The position numbers were made by a program, and so were the translations under genes. Source: Apodemus sylvaticus (Eukaryota > Chordata > Mammalia > Rodentia > Muridae). From it: a stretch of DNA of 64,000 nucleotides. The stretch covers positions 132,110,465 through 132,174,464 of the forward strand of contig NC_067477.1 of NCBI RefSeq assembly GCF_947179515.1. Direction: 5' to 3'. Positions 61,858 through 64,000 of the stretch are shown here, one piece after another. How positions within the stretch are numbered: the stretch's first letter is position 1; every line of letters begins with the position of its first letter. The notes under the pieces were generated by a model that searched no databases, had not been told where the DNA came from, and saw only the letters and a list, made by a program, of their open reading frames with translations.

Positions 61858-62080
61858 GTTACTTATTTATACCGTTTTTGATTTGATGGGTGTTTTGCCA
61901 GAATGTATGTCTGTCTACCATATGCATGCCCAGGACCTTCAGAAGCTGGAGAGGGCATCAGATTCCCTAAAACTAGAGTTATAGACAGTTGGAGGCCACC
62001 ATGTAGATGTTGACAATCAAAGCCAGGTCTTCTACAAAGCCAGCCAGTGCTCTTAATTGCTGAGCCACCCCAAGGCCTAT
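61858..62080 (-). mobile_element. B3 SINE, inverted
   Basis: CAGAAGCTGGAGAGGGCATC, AAAACTAGAGTTATAGACAG and CAGTGCTCTTAATTGCTGAGCC give the inverted B3 order. Confidence 0.85.
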
Positions 62081-62084
62081 TTTT

Positions 62085-62188
62085 AAACTTTATTTTAGAG
62101 ATAAGGTCTCACCCATTGTGTAGCCTTGACTGTTATAGAACTTGCTCTGTAGACCAGGGTAGCTTTAAAACTCAGAGAGATCTGCCTG

Positions 62189-62237
<49 letters not shown>
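62085..62237 (-). mobile_element. Inverted B1 with (CT)n/(TG)n expansion
   Basis: TAGAGATAAGGTCTCACC, TTGCTCTGTAGACCAGGG and TCTGCCTGCC, then CT (62191-62225) and TG units in place of the remaining B1. Confidence 0.8.
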
Positions 62238-62352
62238 AGGTGCCAGAGAAACATATGGTTGTGAACCGCCCAGTGAGAGAGCTAGGAACTGTACTCAGGT
62301 CCTAGGAGAGAGCAGTAGGTGCTCTTAACTACTGAGCCATCTTACCAGTTCA
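62238..62352 (-). mobile_element. B3-like SINE head, inverted
   Basis: GAACTGTACTCAGGTCCTAGG and GGTGCTCTTAACTACTGAGCC. Confidence 0.75.
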
Positions 62353-63435
62353 ACAATGGCCAATTCAGGGCCCCAGAGATTAGGATGATGTCTGGGCCTC
62401 TCTGCTGACTAGCAGTGTGATCCCACACACGTCCTGAGTCATCTCACACCTCCCTGAGGGCTGTGGTAAATGGTGCAAGGAGACCCAGCAGGCTAGGGAG
62501 GGGCTACAAGGGCGGGCCTGGTCAGCCGCACCTTCCCTCACAGGAGATGGAACTCCTACTGCCCTGAGCAGAGAATTCATTCAGCACTTTGGGATAGCTC
62601 CCTCCAGCCAATGAAGAACTTAGCACCAAGCCACATGCCACAAGGAGCACAAGCCAAAGGCTCTTGAGCAGTGTCTCCAAGTCACAGCTGCCGGGGACAA
62701 CTCTATGTGTCCTAACCGACCTCTGACAAGGCCAGTCCGCAGAGCCTCCCTGGCTGTACTCAGCTTCTGTACAGTGGAGGGGCCTCTCTGTCCTTCAGAG
62801 AGCCCTGGGGACAGCTTAAGGGAGCAAATGTGCACACGGAGGATGAGGGGGGTTTGATGTTGGAAGTTTGCCGTTCGCTGTCCTCTGGGGACTCCAACTT
62901 AAGAGAGAGCGGTTCTGTTGTCAAGCCTACATGCGTTGTAGTAACTTGGAAAGTAAAGAGACTGCTGCCCAGACTCTAACTCTGCTCATGCTGGGGCTAG
63001 GATGGGGCCTGAGGAAGAATGACAGAGATATGGCCTCCCAGTCATGGCGGGTCCCTGGCCAGATTGTGGAGTCAATCCTGATCCCAAAGGAGTGGTAATT
63101 CCTGGTGACAGCATCGAGGCCTCTACCTGGGTCACGGAGCCTTAAGACCCCAGAGCAGGCTCTGGTGTGGGGCTACATGGGAGAAAGGGACAACAGGAGC
63201 TCCTCCCAGCCCAGGAAGCTTCTGGAAGATCCGGGAAGAGGTCAGTTCCCCAGACCGCGGAGACCTCATGGAAAGAGGGGGAGAAGACATCTCCGAGGCC
63301 CAAGCCCTCTGGTAGTGGGGGAGAGGCAGGGAAGGTCTGGGCTACCCCAGATCAAAGCAGGCTCCGCAGTCTTTGATTCTCAAACAAGCCCTCTAGGAGG
63401 GTGCTTCAGGAATTGGAGACCACTGGCCCAGGGAA

Positions 63436-63436
<1 letters not shown>
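62353..63436. other. Single-copy DNA
   Basis: A weak MIR-like stretch lies at 62396-62470. The plus frame at 63105-63482 runs into the GA repeat and has no known domain. Confidence 0.35.

Positions 63437-63478
<42 letters not shown>
63437..63478. repeat. (GA)n microsatellite
   Basis: About 20 uninterrupted GA units. Confidence 0.95.
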
Positions 63479-63481
<3 letters not shown>

Positions 63482-63507
63482 GGTCCTGGGCCCATCCGCT
63501 CTTCTCT

Positions 63508-63645
63508 TTTTTTTGTATAACAGCTTGGCTGCCTAACAAAAGGGCAGTCCTTAAAAAGGCCTATAGGGTTGTTAAAGCTTCCTGGTAATGGCTTAATTGG
63601 GGGCGATTTAAAGTTTTAAAGTGTCTTCCTTAGGAAGGCTAGCCC
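63508..63645. promoter_or_regulatory. Candidate conserved noncoding element
   Basis: An AT-rich island in GC-rich surroundings: TTTGTATAACAGCTTGGC, GCCTAACAAAAGGGCAG, AATGGCTTAATTGGGGGCG and TTTAAAGTTTTAAAGTG. It is free of repeats and rich in TTAA/TTTAAA cores. Conservation was not tested. Confidence 0.4.
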
Positions 63646-64000
63646 TTCAAAGGCTAGGCAGGCCTGGCTCTCCTGTCCTCAGCATCCACCGGTCCCCCAG
63701 AGCTGGACCTGTCCCAGCCTGTCCCTCCCCCGGCTCCCTGCAGACCTGGCAAGTCAGTGGACAGACCCTTTGGCCAGCCTGTCTGAGGGGATTCCTGGTC
63801 CAACAGCAGCACCATTTGTTCACACAGTTTGGCCTCGTAGCTGGGTCTGGAGCCTGAGGAAGAGAGGGCAGGCTGAGCCAGACACATCCAGGAGTTGGGG
63901 CCACTCAAAACACCTCGGTTGTCTCCCCTTCGCCACCCCCTTCCCCTGCTCTCCTCTCCCTCTGCCTCTGACTGGGACTTCATGGTCACTGCTGGGGGTT
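63646..64000. other. Single-copy DNA to window end
   Basis: Opposed frames (78, 85 and 111 codons) overlap, with no domain. No splice pair recognised. Confidence 0.35.

Overview
The window is mammalian nuclear DNA, almost certainly from a mouse (Mus). The evidence is a dense population of rodent-specific short interspersed elements: B1, B2, B3/B4 and ID. They sit beside two rodent URR1-like DNA transposon copies, MaLR-type and other LTR pieces, and many long CA/TG microsatellites. Several B1 copies have intact target-site duplications (7270-7482, 8551-8748, 10403-10640, 33532-33720, 45881-46106), so they are recent insertions. I see no rRNA, tRNA, CRISPR or prokaryotic gene structure. I cannot name the chromosomal locus from the sequence alone.

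No known protein-coding gene could be recognised. Nearly all long reading frames are shadows of repeats: the TG/CA arrays, the telomere-like array at 16117-16663, the GGAT array at 31099-31492 and the B1 copies. The window therefore looks intergenic or intronic. The one place where splice-like signals and open frames cluster is 23.9-26.8 kb. On the minus strand there is a chain of acceptor- and donor-like sites with a continuous open frame and a downstream AATAAA (25576 down to 23929). On the plus strand there is a 233-codon open frame (25793-26494), then an 84-codon frame behind an acceptor-like site (26531-26785). These are candidates only, and they compete for overlapping DNA.

Layout: 0-7 kb is repeat-rich (B2, B1, an LTR-like composite, an old L1 3' end). 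7.5-10 kb is GC-rich single-copy DNA with a CpG-rich, conserved-looking block at 7750-8090. 10.4-11.1 kb holds a B1 and a 13-bp minisatellite. 11.1-16 kb is mostly single-copy. 16.1-16.7 kb is an interstitial telomere-like array of mixed CCCTAA and CCCTAT hexamers. 17-21 kb carries MaLR and older eutherian repeats plus B1/B3/B4 copies. 22-31 kb is mostly single-copy and contains the candidate exons, a CpG cluster near 28.4 kb and a CAG16 tract at 30623-30670. 31-35 kb is dominated by GGAT, CATA and TG arrays. 36.0-36.7 kb is a minus-strand LTR with adjoining internal remnant. 39-46 kb is repeat-rich again, with four pieces of one LTR-like family. 46-64 kb is mainly single-copy and contains the regulatory-looking motifs: a MEF2-type site, twin palindromes around TAATTA, an inverted GATA pair, paired AP-1 sites and an AT-rich block at 63508-63645.

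My reading is that this is a gene-poor, GC-rich, SINE-rich mouse segment. Its likely functional content is cis-regulatory DNA, plus possibly one small spliced transcript near 25 kb. Conservation, RNA and chromatin data would decide this, and none were available here.
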